A stretch of 64,000 nucleotides of DNA from Channallabes apus (Eukaryota > Chordata > Actinopteri > Siluriformes > Clariidae). Under the pieces are notes generated by a model, which saw only the letters and a program-made list of their open reading frames with translations, made no database searches and was not told the origin of the DNA. The stretch spans positions 11,480,065-11,544,064 of the forward strand of contig CM060113.1 of assembly GCA_030522415.1 (NCBI GenBank). Reading direction: 5' to 3'. This document shows, piece after piece, positions 1-10,586 of this stretch (position 1 is its first letter; each line of letters begins with the position of its first letter). A program made the position numbers and the translations under genes.

Positions 1-721
1 TCACACAACTATGGTCATTAGTGAGAGTAAAAGCATTTCAACATGCACATAGCAATAACAATTTTTTTAATTTAAATTATGAAATATAACTAGGCTTTTA
101 CATTATTTGCATCTGACCTCATACTGTATCATCGCTCTGCCATGGCTCTGCCCACTTCTGAACTGTACATCAGCGACATACAAAACCAGTCACAGAAGTA
201 CTTTCAACAAGAAAACACAGTTAAGATTGTCGTCTTAATTTTTAACCTCTGAATAAGGGCATTAATTGGTGTGTGGAACAAGGGTTTGTACGTCCTACAT
301 AGCACACTAGCTTTGTAATTTTTACTATTCCACAAAACAGTTAATTAGTAAATTATTAATTAGAAAGCCTGAAAAGTCAGTATTAGTTAACATGCATAAC
401 CTGCATAACATTTTACAAAGAGTAAATATTCCATAGCATCATCTCATTGGCAACAGAAGCACTGAAGAAGTTATTGATACCGCTAGAAAATGCCACCAAA
501 TCCATAAGGAATCACATATTTGCACAAGTCTGAGGTAATCATGTTATGATAAATCAAAGTTCTGCAAATAAATATCCTTATTACCTTCTTCATCCATTTT
601 TACACTTGTTTCTCTTTTGAAAAAGTTACAAAAATCCACCACAACATACTGCATATGTAAACATATGTAAAAAATATTCAGTAGAACACTAGCTAGGAAT
701 TGCTATAATAAATTGCTCAAC

Positions 722-722
<1 letters not shown>
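1..722. other. AT-rich DNA, no gene seen
   Basis: No open frame of note, RNA gene or recognisable repeat. The stretch is AT-rich, with a TTA microsatellite at its right edge. Confidence 0.5.

Positions 723-757
<35 letters not shown>
723..757. repeat. (TTA)n microsatellite
   Basis: About eleven uninterrupted TTA units, read directly from the sequence. Confidence 0.95.
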
Positions 758-759
<2 letters not shown>

Positions 760-1369
760 ATTAATTTATTCATTGATTTATTTATAAATCAAGACATATT
801 GCCAACCTCTATTGCACTGGGGCCGGTTTCTCGATAACGCACACTATTCGCGCGCTAAGAAGACTCTTAAGATATATCTTACGTTAAGTGATAACTTTTC
901 TAAGTGTATTTCTCGAACTGTCTCTTAGGAGTCTTCTTAAGTCGCTGCCTCTTACGTCCGACGTTACAAGGTGCTGTCTACAGTGAAGGTCCTGAATTAG
1001 CTGACTCCGATTGCTGAGGAATAGATTTTTTACTCCTTTTGCATGACAGCATTAAGAAAGACGGCACTTTCTATGCAAATTAAACATTGCACTAAATTCT
1101 TTTAATAGCGTTTATTTCAACATGGGTTAACTTATCAATAACATGCCATAATAGACAAATATATAAATTAAATCACCAAATAATATTTTCATGTAACCTG
1201 TGGCGGTGAAACGGACCGGGTATAAAATCATAGTTGATGGACAAACAGCTGATAACACTCTTCACCAGCTTCAGAAACAATGTGAAACATTTTGTTGTCA
1301 GTTGTTGGGGTTGTATAGCGCACTATGGAATGAATACGATGAGTTGACAGAGTGGAGGTTTAATACCCC

Positions 1370-1800
1370 TATCTCACCTACGTGGGGCCGTAAGTGCGGT
1401 TCATCATGATTCAGCGCCAGTTTTGGTGCCATGGTTACGTTTCCATTTTACCACGCAAAAAAATTAAACATGTTTAACGTGCGAAAGCTCGCGGACCTTG
1501 CGGAACTTTTTGGACCGTTGGGCGGTCACTCGAGGCAGATCATGGTGCCTAATACCCCTCTCTCACCTGTGCGGCTTGACTCATCTCCGTGAGCTGCCAA
1601 ACGACATTCCTTTAACGTTCCGCAAAGTTCTGCAAGGTCTGCAAGCGTCGGCGAGGACCAGCAAAAAAATTTAACGTTTCATTTTTCCCACGGAAAGATG
1701 GAAACGTAATCACAGCGCAAAAACTCAGGGTGAATCATGATGAACCCTACTTACGGCCACTGCGCGAGACAGCGCAGGTGAGATAGGAGTATAATAGGGG
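1370..1800. repeat. Internal inverted duplication in Harbinger copy 1
   Basis: Two arms of about 200 bases are roughly inverted copies of each other. Each begins at its outer end with a cacctgcg-like stretch beside tatctcac, then gccgtaagt, gttcatcatgattca, gttacgtttccat and a run of A before ttaaac. The arms differ at many positions. The same structure is present at 53564-54010. Confidence 0.7.
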
Positions 1801-1984
1801 TATATGATAGGGGTATTAAGCATTACAATCACCCAGAAAAATTAATGGATGCGGGGTTTGAATCTCCAAAGGTTATTTTCTCATTTAACTAAATAAAATT
1901 TTATAAAAATAAAACGTGTCAAAAGAAAAGCCCATAAACTTATGGATAATGGCTAATGATCAATGAAACATATTTTAAACAAAA

Positions 1985-2079
1985 AGCAGTGAGCAGCTGG
2001 ACATCGGGACGTACAGTAGAGCGAAAGTACGATGCGTTGGCCTGGCAAGCGCAGGTCTGAGCAGCTCAAGAAGCTCCAT
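1985..2079 (-). pseudogene. HARBI1-like transposase N-terminal relic (Harbinger copy 1)
   Basis: From an ATG at 2079 the minus strand reads a short frame with MELLELLRPALARPTHRTFA. It then shifts frame into VRPDVQLLTAF. This matches the N-terminal pattern of PIF/Harbinger nucleases (a leucine-rich helix, RPT-x-R, then PE/PD-x-Q-x-LLAAL). The DDE catalytic core that should follow is missing. The same block is better preserved in copy 2 at 48139-48273. What I see is the motif match and the break; the family assignment rests on recalled HARBI1 features and should be checked with a profile search. Not expected to be functional. Confidence 0.6.
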
Positions 2080-2657
2080 AATCTGTTGCTTTGGAAGGCA
2101 AAACTTTTTTTTTGTTTGTTTTTTTATAATAATGACCATGGGGAAAATATGAAAATCGCTGAAGTTTTGTCTAAAGGAATAATTTACATGAGCCACACGG
2201 CTACACGGACGGCGCCGTCTTCAGTTTAACACAACACCACGCTGTATCGCTCCCAAATTGTTTGCCACCTTTGCCAATTTTAATGCATTAGTCACATTAT
2301 GAAATAGGATAATTAAATGTCACTCTATTAGTTCTGATATCAAATAAAATAACATTCTTAAACAGGTCTACAGTATATTCCATCATTAATACGACTTTGA
2401 TAACGTGCCATAATGTGTTTGCATACACCGCTGATTTATAAAGACTGCTGCTCAGTGGCGGCGACTAGCGTTTTGAGCTGAAACTACGCTAAGAATGAGT
2501 TAAGGTTGGTTCAGACCAACCTTACGAACGTGTGACTTAGCTAAGAGATTCTTAGCGTAAGAATGTTTCTGGAAATGCGCCATAACGTTAAGAGAGAGGT
2601 TAAGGTACAACTTAAGAACTACTTAGCGATAAGAAGCTTTCAAGAAACCGGGCCCTG

Positions 2658-3149
2658 GTTATTAGAAGCTAAAACCGTAGAAAATATTTGATGTATATAA
2701 TTTTTAAATGTTTTTATAAATTTTTCATACAAAGATAAGATATTTATTTTTACATCTGGAAGGCCAGAGCTCTCTTGAAATAAAACTACAAGCAAGCATA
2801 GCATTGCCTCTTCTTTATACATAAATCTCACCAATACCGAAAGTTATTCGACATTCTAGATGTAGTGTCCTTTGTCTAAAAACCCATGCAACATTCACTC
2901 CTGTTTCCAGCCTTGTCTAAACCAACCAGTCAATTATTTAATATAACTTGTGTTAAACTTAAATACATTTACATTTAAATCATTTTAAATACTATCACTT
3001 TTAACATCTACAAGGTTTCATTAACATGTAATGCATCTGCAAATGAACCGTTTGTTTATTTATTCATTATTTATTTATATTCTCATTCTGTTTAAAAATT
3101 ATTAACATTTTAGGTTTCTGCAGAAGACAAATCTCTACTAACATTGCAC
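2658..3149. other. No gene seen
   Basis: AT-rich DNA between two repeats. No supported frame or RNA gene. Confidence 0.45.
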
Positions 3150-3495
3150 ATCCTTGTTATCAATGGCATCAACTTCACTGACTCACTTACTCATCATCTA
3201 CAACACTTTATCCTGTATACAGAGATACTGGGGGCCTGAAGCATGTCCGAAAAGACACTCTGGATGGGATGCCAATCCATCGCAGAGCACACACATACAG
3301 TACACACTTATTTACACACTATGGGCAATTTGGTAATAGCAATTAGCCTAATCTGCATGTCTTTGGATTGTGGGAGAAAACAAGAGCACTTGGAGGAAAG
3401 TCACCAAGTACAGGGAGAACTTGCAAACTACATGACTACAGACCCAAGTCCGGAATTAAATCTGAACCCTGCAAGTGCAAGGCAACTGTGCTGTG
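3150..3495 (-). repeat. Interspersed repeat, probable L2-like LINE 3' end
   Basis: Contains core phrases widespread in fish genomes, such as tttatcctgta, gatgccaatccatcgcagagc, gcatgtctttggattgtggga and acagggagaacttgcaaac. Related truncated pieces occur at 21590-21780 and 47673-47792. The latter is an 8-bp-duplicated insertion whose outer end is an ATTC run, i.e. a GAAT-type tail on the minus strand. This supports minus-strand retroposition with the tail on the left. The clade name is an inference. Confidence 0.55.
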
Positions 3496-3839
3496 CTGTG
3501 CTGAAATCCTTTATAATACTGTTTATCAGTAGCTTAAGCAGTAAGATATAACAAAAGAATTAGTTTCTTTGTGGCATACTTGTACTTTTGACCCAACCTG
3601 TCCCAGATAGCAAGGTGACATTGATTCAATGTTGAAATTTCATCAGAATCATCATTTTGGTTGAGGTTGATTTTTCAATGCTAAATAATGTTGAATCAAT
3701 GTTGATAATTCAATGCTTTTCAGTGTTGAAAAGACAAACATTGAATCAATGTTGATTTTTGGTTGTGGAACCCATTCCATTCAACAATGTAAGGCAAATT
3801 AAATTAACTAAGTGCATTTCTATAAAAATGTGTATGCAT

Positions 3840-4072
3840 GTACACACCCCCATACATACACACACACACCACATACATACACACACACACCCCATACACA
3901 CACACACCCCATACACACACACCCACCCACCCCCCCATACATACACACACCCCCCATACATACACACACACACCCCATACATACACCCCCCCCCCCCATA
4001 CACAAACACACACACCCCATACATACACACACACCCATACATACACACACACACATACATACACACACACAT
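3840..4072. repeat. CA/CATACA compound microsatellite
   Basis: Blocks of ACACAC alternate with CCCCATACATACA. All three frames of each strand are open here only because the repeat lacks stops. Confidence 0.95.
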
Positions 4073-4120
4073 ACAGGCTTGAAAATACTCAGATTCAGTG
4101 AGTTTTCAGCACGTTTTGGA

Positions 4121-5345
4121 AGATGGCACGCGCTTACACATCCGAGGAAACTCTTCAGAATGTTCTGGAAAGTTTACATTTACCTCAGAAGAAGACTGTG
4201 TGACTCCGACGACGAACGGGAGCATTTTGAACAGAGAATAGACCCATGCTACACTGGGTAAGTTATTAAGTCTTATATAACTCTTATTCTGATAATATTA
4301 AACTAATATTAGTAAATATTTTCCTCACTACAGCTAGCTCTTGTCAGCTTGTGTGACACATTCGCTTTCAATGCCATTTATATAGTTTAGGTAAATCATG
4401 CTAGCATGCTGCCTCATGTAGCACAAACATGATATTTCCCGGTGGCTAAGCTAATGCCTTATGGAGTTTACAGATGTTTATATTCACCTTGTTTTGGATA
4501 GCTTTAGATTATGGTTGCTAATGTGTATTTGGCTCCATTTTGGTTAGCTTATAACACTGCTATCAGTAATGTTATTTAGCACAAACAAGCAAGTTGCAGG
4601 TGGCTAAAATACTGCCTTATGTAGCTAAGTGATGCTTATGAATATTTCTTTGGTGTAAATGTATATAATCCCTTTTGTTTAGCGTGTATTTACAAATACC
4701 TGATAAGATGTAATTGTTTAGAATGTGTTCAATATGTGTGTAATGTCCAGTGGATGGTGTTTTTTAAAACTCAAATTGAATTATGGCTGCAGTGTGTAGT
4801 ATTATCTATCACCATCATTGATGCTGTCATGTGACCTACAGAAGAGAGGTGTATATTTTTCATGTTGAGGTGTGGATACATTTTTGGTCATCTCTGTACT
4901 GTATATATTGTGCATCCATATTAATTGCACATCCATTTACTCTGAACAGTATAGGCTAACATTTTTTTTTATTATTTGTTTTTAGGAATGTGTCTGCATC
5001 ACCCTTGCCTTCACCAGCCCCTCACATCAGGACACGCAAGCTCCGTTCAGATGGACCTCTTGCATTTGTGAAGTGGATGGACACACGAGAAGTATCTACC
5101 TGTTCTACCATCCATTCTGCTTTACAGTAGACGCGGTGAAGATGAGGGTGAAATTACAAGGTACATGGACTACAAAGACATTTCCATGTCCTGTGACTGC
5201 GTACAACCAGCACATGGGGAGTTGATCACTCTGATCAGCTATTACAATACTATACTACACAGCACAAAACAATGAAGTCGTACAGAAATATTTCTCTACA
5301 CTGCTTGGACATTGCTCCCACCAATGCTTACCCTGCATGTATGTT
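4121..5345 (+). pseudogene. Broken piggyBac (PGBD4-like) transposase, two exons
   Basis: Exon 1 starts at the ATG at 4124 (MARAYTSEETLQNVLESLHL), then needs a frame change to reach an acidic CDSDDEREHFEQRI stretch. It ends at a good donor (gg|gtaagt, about 4259). Exon 2 follows a pyrimidine-rich acceptor (tttttag, about 4985) and reads LAFVKWMDTREVSTCSTIH. After another shift it reads GTWTTKTFPCPVTAYNQHMG, and then VDHSDQLLQYYTTQHKTMKS followed by HCLDIAPTNAY. These are hallmark C-terminal segments of the DDE_Tnp_1_7 domain (GVD-x-SDQ, NAY). The central catalytic region with most of the aspartates is missing and at least three frameshifts are present. The product would be inactive. Confidence 0.75.
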
Positions 5346-5605
5346 TTGTACAGTTTTTTTTTTTTATCTTGCACTGTTTTACTCTGAATGTCCGTCTTTT
5401 TTCCGTTTTTATTTTGTACTGTTCCTGTTGCAGTTTTACCCTGCATGTAAACAAATGTCCAGAATGTCCAGATTATCATTAATCTGCATTTATACATAAA
5501 ATCCTATTAACTATTGGGAAGCTAAACATAAGAATCAGTATGAAACATGAAAAGTTTCTAAAAGTTGCCAATAAATTAATATTGTGATGTGAAATAATTT
5601 TTCAG

Positions 5606-5759
5606 ATTGAAGTTATAAAGGGCTCTGGGGTGTTTTGCCAGGCAGAAGCGTGGAGAGCAGCCCGCCTTGCCACCTCTGCTACTGTCATGGTACGGAATCT
5701 GCTGCTGGGCACCTTCGACTTGGAGACTTGACCAAATTAAAAAGGTAGCCATTATTGGT
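5606..5759 (+). pseudogene. BEN-domain-like exon, broken
   Basis: A likely acceptor (tttttcag at 5598-5605) opens a frame beginning IEVIKGSGVFCQAEAWRAAR and continuing to VMVRNLLLGTFDLET. An in-frame TGA then interrupts it, before a gtgagt donor near 5760. The pattern (G-S-G-V, an acidic/W helix, then a hydrophobic helix LLLGTFDLETL) resembles the second half of BEN domains. Frame and splice sites are seen directly; BEN membership is a suggestion from recalled motif shape. It lies between the piggyBac relic and the Tc1 insertion, inside the CCCAGATAGC element, so it may be a second cargo gene of that element. Confidence 0.4.
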
Positions 5760-5764
5760 GAGTA

Positions 5765-7360
5765 AATGCATAATGCGTTGAGAAGGGAAAACAAAACATT
5801 TAAGACTTTATAAGTTCACAACTTTAACCATAACCTACTTGTATCAATGTTTATTAGCCATCAATGGAGACTGCATAAGGTAGAGCACCCATTATTGTTA
5901 CTGTATCTGCTTGGGACCTATAATACTAATTCATCACTTGCTCACTTCTTAATCCTACCTTTCCTCTTCTAAAGCCACATTATATTGCGCTGTAAGGTGT
6001 GTAGTCCTCTATTTTGTAGAACATATAGTGTTGCAAATAACCTCGTGGCACTAATTGTTGTTGTCTGAAGTTTTAATAAATAATCATAATGCTGTCAAAA
6101 ATAATGTCATAAATAGATTTTCTTTATCAATTAACTTCTATTAATTAAATAAAATTTTTAATGTAAATTTTTAAAGTTTAATGGAATGGCTGTGTGAAAG
6201 ATGCTGAAGCTGACGTGCCAATGGTCTTTTATATTAATGTTGTTCGGAAGCCTGTGTAATGATGTAGTTTCGACATCTATCGACTGAACAGCGTTTTTTC
6301 GACTTGTTTTCATGTTATTGTTGTTCAGCAATGGCATGGATGTGATGTTTTGGCAAAAGAAGGGTGGGATGGTGGTTGATGATGACTGAAAGCGGTGACT
6401 GAGTAGATTGGACATCACAGCAGCTCGTGAAAAGGCAGAGCTACTTTATGCAAGCTGTGTGCATTCTATTATGGATTGACTGTTTTGAAACTTATATGGT
6501 AGTTACATAGCCCCTAGACCTCAGTTACCATGAAAAAAGCCATGAAATTTCAGTTTTGACCATATGGGATCTTAAACAAGGATGTCATCTTTTTTTAATT
6601 ATTGTTTGTTCGGGGAGGAATTATAGACCACAATGTCAGCATGATCTTGCGTTGTTTCCTTATCACTTCTTGTGTGCGTTTGGCTGTAGCTTGCACACCA
6701 GACAGAGTTGTTGGCGATTCATCCTATTGTAAAGTCATGCAGTGTGTAATCTCCTGTCGCCAATTCATTGTGCAGTGTGAACACAGCAGCAACTAAATGC
6801 TACCACAGATAGTACAGTGTGAAAACAATGGTGATCCGATGACTTTGAAAATCATGCAGTGTGAGTTTGAGGAGAAGGTAAAAAGCAATGCAAAACAAAT
6901 AATGTACAGTTTATGTTGTTATTACTTTGCTCTCAAACTAAATGCAGTGTAATAATAGGCGTTATTTAATAATAACATTAACAGTGCAGCATGCATCTAA
7001 CTCTGGGTAAAAAGCTTATAATAAAATCACCAAAATAAGTCTTCATGTTAAGAATAAATACGCAAACAGTACGGTATCTGAGCGTACGGATTGGAAATTT
7101 GTGCATACAGTTTGTTAATCCGTGGCCATGATTTGTTAAACTGAGGGAACAGTTTAAGTATTTGTGAGTGCGGGGGACAAATTGCAAAACCGTCGCCACG
7201 GATTGATTTTTTTTTTTTTTTAATTTATTTATTTGGTCCTACAGGTTTTTTTTTTTTTTTTTTTGCACATAAAAGACTACATTGCTACATTAAGTATATT
7301 TGTTTTCATAGCATTGAATATGTACATTGTAGGACAACATTTGCACATTGTGAAATAACA
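5765..7360. other. Interior of the 6.2-kb element, no recognisable gene
   Basis: AT-rich sequence with two long T runs around 7209-7262. No supported coding frame. Confidence 0.45.
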
Positions 7361-7364
7361 CATA

Positions 7365-8739
7365 CAGGTCCTTCTCAAAAAATTAGCATATTGTGATAAA
7401 GTTCATTATTTTCTGTAATGTACTCATAAACATTAGACTTTCATATATTTTAGATTCATTACACACAACTGAAGTAGTTCAAGCCTTTTATTGTTTTAAT
7501 ATTGATGATTGTGGCATACAGCTCATGAAAACCCAAAATCCCTATCTCAAAAAATTAGCATATCATGAAAAGGTCCTCTAAATGAGCTATTAACCTAATC
7601 ATCTGAATCAACTAATTATCTATAAACACCTACAAAAGATTCCTGAGACTTTTAAAAACTCCCAGCCTGGTTCATTACTCAAAACCGCAATCATGGGTAA
7701 GACTGCCGACCTGAGTGCTGTCCAGAAGGCCATCATTGACACCCTCAAGCAAGAGGGTAAGACACAGACATTTCTGAACGAATAGGCTGTTCCCAGAGTG
7801 CTGTATCAAGGCACCTCAGTGGGAAGTCTGTGGGAAGGAAAAAGTGTGGCAGAAAACGCTGCACAACGAGAAGAGGTGACCGGGCCCTGAGGAAGATTGT
7901 GGAGAAGGACCGATTCCAGACCTTGGGGGACCTGCGGAAGCAGTGGACTGAGTCTGGAGTAGAAACATCCAGAGCCACCGTGTACAGGCGTGTGCAGGAA
8001 ATGGGCTACAGGTTGCAAATTTTGCATGTCATTCGGAAATCAAGGTGCCAGAGTCTGGAGGAAGACTGGGGAGAGGGAAATGCCAAAATGCCTGAAGTCC
8101 AGTGTCAAGTACCCACAGTCAGTGATGGTCTGGGGTGCCATGTCAGCTGCTGGTGTTGGTCCACTGTGTTTTATCAAGGGCAGGGTCAATGCAGCTAGCT
8201 ATCAGGAGATTTTGGAGCACTTCATGCTTCCATCTGCTGAAAAGCTTTATGGAGATGAAGATTTCATTTTTCAGCACGACCGGGCACCTGCTCACAGTGC
8301 CAAAACCACTGGTAAATGGTTTACTGACCATGGTATTACTGTGCTCAATTGGCCTGCCAACTCTCCTGACCTGAACCCCATAGAGAATCTGTGGGATATT
8401 GTGAAGAGAAAGTTGAGACACAAGACACAAGTACCTGCAAAAGGATTCCCGACCAAGTATTGAGTGCAGAACTGAACATAATTATATGAAGGTTGACTAT
8501 TTTTGTATTAAAAACACTTTTCTTTTATTGGTCGGATGAAATATGCAAATTTTTTGAGATAGGGATTTTGGGTTTTCATGAGCTGTATGCCACAATCATC
8601 AATATTAAAACAATAAAAGGCTTGAACTACTTCAGTTGTGTGTAATGAATCTAAAATATATGAAAGTCTAATGTTTATGAGTACATTACAGAAAATAATG
8701 AACTTTATCACAATATGCTAATTTTTTGAGAAGGACCTG
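7365..8739 (+). mobile_element. Tc1-like transposon, defective
   Basis: Inverted repeats of about 200 bp (7365-7562 and 8545-8739) start CAGGTCCTTCTCAAAAAATT and are flanked by TA on both sides (7363-7364 and 8740-8741). The inner end of each repeat again carries ctcaaaaaattagcatat, the double-site (IR/DR) arrangement of fish Tc1 elements. A deleted transposase gene is on the plus strand. A 534-bp deletion relative with the same ends lies at 24414-24947. It is inserted inside the CCCAGATAGC element, so it is younger than that element. Confidence 0.93.
7692..8463 (+). pseudogene. Tc1 transposase, frameshifted and internally deleted
   Basis: The frame starts with MGKTADLSAVQKAIIDTLKQ and meets a stop about 30 codons in. 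A second frame carries the paired-type DNA-binding domain (SVGRKKCGRKR and TSRATVYRRVQEMGYRLQ). The sequence then jumps to FCMSFGNQGARVWRK in another frame. Tc1 proteins normally have roughly 50 more residues at this junction, including the first catalytic aspartate in an S-D-E-S/T-K motif. That block is absent. The second aspartate (FQHDRAPAH) and the glutamate ([11 protein letters not shown]) remain, 34 residues apart as in DD34E enzymes. It cannot encode an active enzyme. Confidence 0.9.
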
Positions 8740-8942
8740 TATATTAAAAAAAATCTAATGTGTGCATTGTATCTATGGAAGATTGTAGGACATTTCAAAA
8801 CATATGTTGCATATCTGTACATTTGTAAAAGTCACATTTCCAAAAATTTAGGACCCACCTACTGTCATTCATAAACAACTACCACTCCAAGTTTTTAGAG
8901 CATTGTATAGTTCTAACCTTTTGTTTGTTTTTCATTCTTTAG

Positions 8943-9074
8943 ATGCACTACAACAACAACAGCTGAAAGCTGAAGAAAAGGAGGCCACAGAGTTTCTTTG
9001 CTTCAACAGTTCAGAAATGGCTTCGTTATGCCCCAGAATGGCTGGGGGGAATTGCTCGTGGTGGAAAACCATAA
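8943..9074 (+). pseudogene. Broken terminal exon, unrecognised
   Basis: After an acceptor-like ttctttag the frame reads MHYNNNS, a stop, then KLKKRRPQSFFASTVQKWLR followed by YAPEWLGGIARGGKP and a stop. The W-L-R-Y-A-P-E-x-x-GG-x-x-R ending looks like a real protein C-terminus, and a distant likeness to DUF4806-type fish proteins is possible, but I cannot name it. Together with the BEN-like exon at 5606-5759 it may come from one multi-exon gene carried by the surrounding element. A candidate polyadenylation site (aataaataaata) is near 9425. Confidence 0.35.
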
Positions 9075-9849
9075 GTTCAGACTCATGTCTTATTATCTGT
9101 TTTGCTGAGTAAATACATTTCAACTTACGAATAATGTTTCAGTCATCTGTTGTGTTTCTGACTTGGTTGTTTCTATTTGCATTTGCCTGAATTTTGCTGA
9201 GGCAGGCTGCCATTTTTATATTATGGTTTTCCAGTCTCTTCTCTTGGCAGTTAGATTCTGTTTTATGAATTCAGAATTAACAATCTCTTCTAATAGTTCA
9301 CTTCTAAAAAGTCATATTGTCATCCAGTTTATAATAATTTGTATGTAAGTTGTAGTGTGTTTTATTATATAGTTGTTTTATTGTAATTGTGATGTTACTT
9401 CCTGTTTAAATGGGTATGGAGCATAAATAAATAAATATGCTTACATGTAAACTGAAGGATGTTGAGTTACTGACTTTTTGTTTAAAAAAAAAAAAAAAAA
9501 AGCTTTTCAGCCCTACATGGTCTCTGATTTAAAGAAATAAATCAAAACGGACATGATTTACTGTCATAGAATCTTGCTGTTCATAAAGCAAGACTAAACT
9601 ATAATTGTTTCAATGTTGATTCAATGTTGATTCAATGTAAAATAAGTGATTGAATTTACGTTGAACAAACATTGATTTTATGCCCATCTTGATCTATTTT
9701 TCATCATTGAAATAACATTATTTCAAGGTGCAAACCTGATGAAAAATCAACATTTAACATTGAAATTTCAACATTGATTCAATAACAAGTTGGTTGATGC
9801 TTTAATGTTGATTCAACGATGATTCAATGTTGTTCTGCTATCTGGGGTA

Positions 9850-10586
9850 CCTCTACTGCTTATACAATAACAGAAGAAATAGAAAAGATGAAAAAAAATA
9901 GTCAAAAGGAGTATGAGAGTGTTATTGTTCTTAATGTCTGCTTTATCTCCTGCTTGAATGAAGCGTGAACCGTGTTTATCATTTCAAAGGTTTTAGATTC
10001 GCTTATTTTCCTTACTGCTGTCTATGTGATGCCATTTGTGATAAGTGTGTGGTAATTTGTGGTAGTTGTAGGTATGCTGTAAGGGCATAATGCTTGAGTG
10101 GTGTTAATGTAAGGAACATTCGACACGTATATGGTATAAAGTATATGCCAAAACACAACATCAAACAGAATCAGAGTAATAGTAGAGTATTAACGACTGT
10201 AAAACAGATTTTAATTAAGGCATATAAGAAACTATGAATATGAAACATGGAAAATAAAAGGGATGGACTCAATGGACAAAATGCTAATAAGACTTCACAA
10301 TGATTTACAGATAAATGAGCTAAGAATGAACACAAAACATATGCACATGATCAACTGTCACAACAATGACAGTATAGGGACAGAGGCATGAAGCCAAAGG
10401 CTTATAAATTGCTGGTCAGAAATAATCAAAAACCATAAACAGTATATATGACAGGACACCTCCCCCCTAAAAAAGAGCCAAGCACATACGGTACTGTATA
10501 TTTAATTCACATTGTTTTTATTGCCATTATTTGTATTAGAGTGAATGTTACGTTATTCTTTCTCTCTCTCTCTCAATATATATATA
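9850..10586. other. No gene seen
   Basis: AT-rich DNA ending in a short TC repeat (about 10558-10574) and a TA run. No supported frame. Confidence 0.45.

Larger units (their letters stand above)
820..2654 (-). mobile_element. PIF/Harbinger derivative, copy 1
   Basis: The ends are inverted repeats of type GGGCCGGTTTCTCGA and CAAGAAACCGGGCC. Each is followed inward by TTAAG/CTTAAG-rich subterminal sequence. CTG is present on both sides (817-819 and 2655-2657) as a likely 3-bp target duplication. The same sequence recurs in opposite orientation at 47222-48813 and 52657-54557. A HARBI1-like coding relic lies on the minus strand, which is the basis for the superfamily call. A large imperfect internal palindrome covers about 1370-1800. 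The element is non-autonomous because most of the transposase is absent. Confidence 0.8.
3602..9846 (+). mobile_element. 6.2-kb transposon with CCCAGATAGC ends and TTGATTCAATGTTGA subterminal repeats
   Basis: The left end reads CCCAGATAGCAAGGTGACAT; the right end is its inverted counterpart, finishing GCTATCTGGG. Just inside both ends are repeated motifs built from TTGATTCAATGTTGA in both orientations (3620-3765 and 9605-9835). The interior holds, in order, a CA-rich microsatellite, a two-exon piggyBac transposase relic, a BEN-like exon, a later Tc1 insertion at 7365-8739 and another broken exon. GT is present outside both ends and could be a 2-bp duplication, but this is weak. Classification is uncertain: the piggyBac relic could be the founding gene, although no TTAA flanks are visible. 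Confidence 0.6.

Noticed and set aside
3746..4261. His/Thr/Pro-rich and Cys/Val-rich frames of 82-149 codons
   Set aside because: Pure translation of the CA/CATACA microsatellite in several frames.
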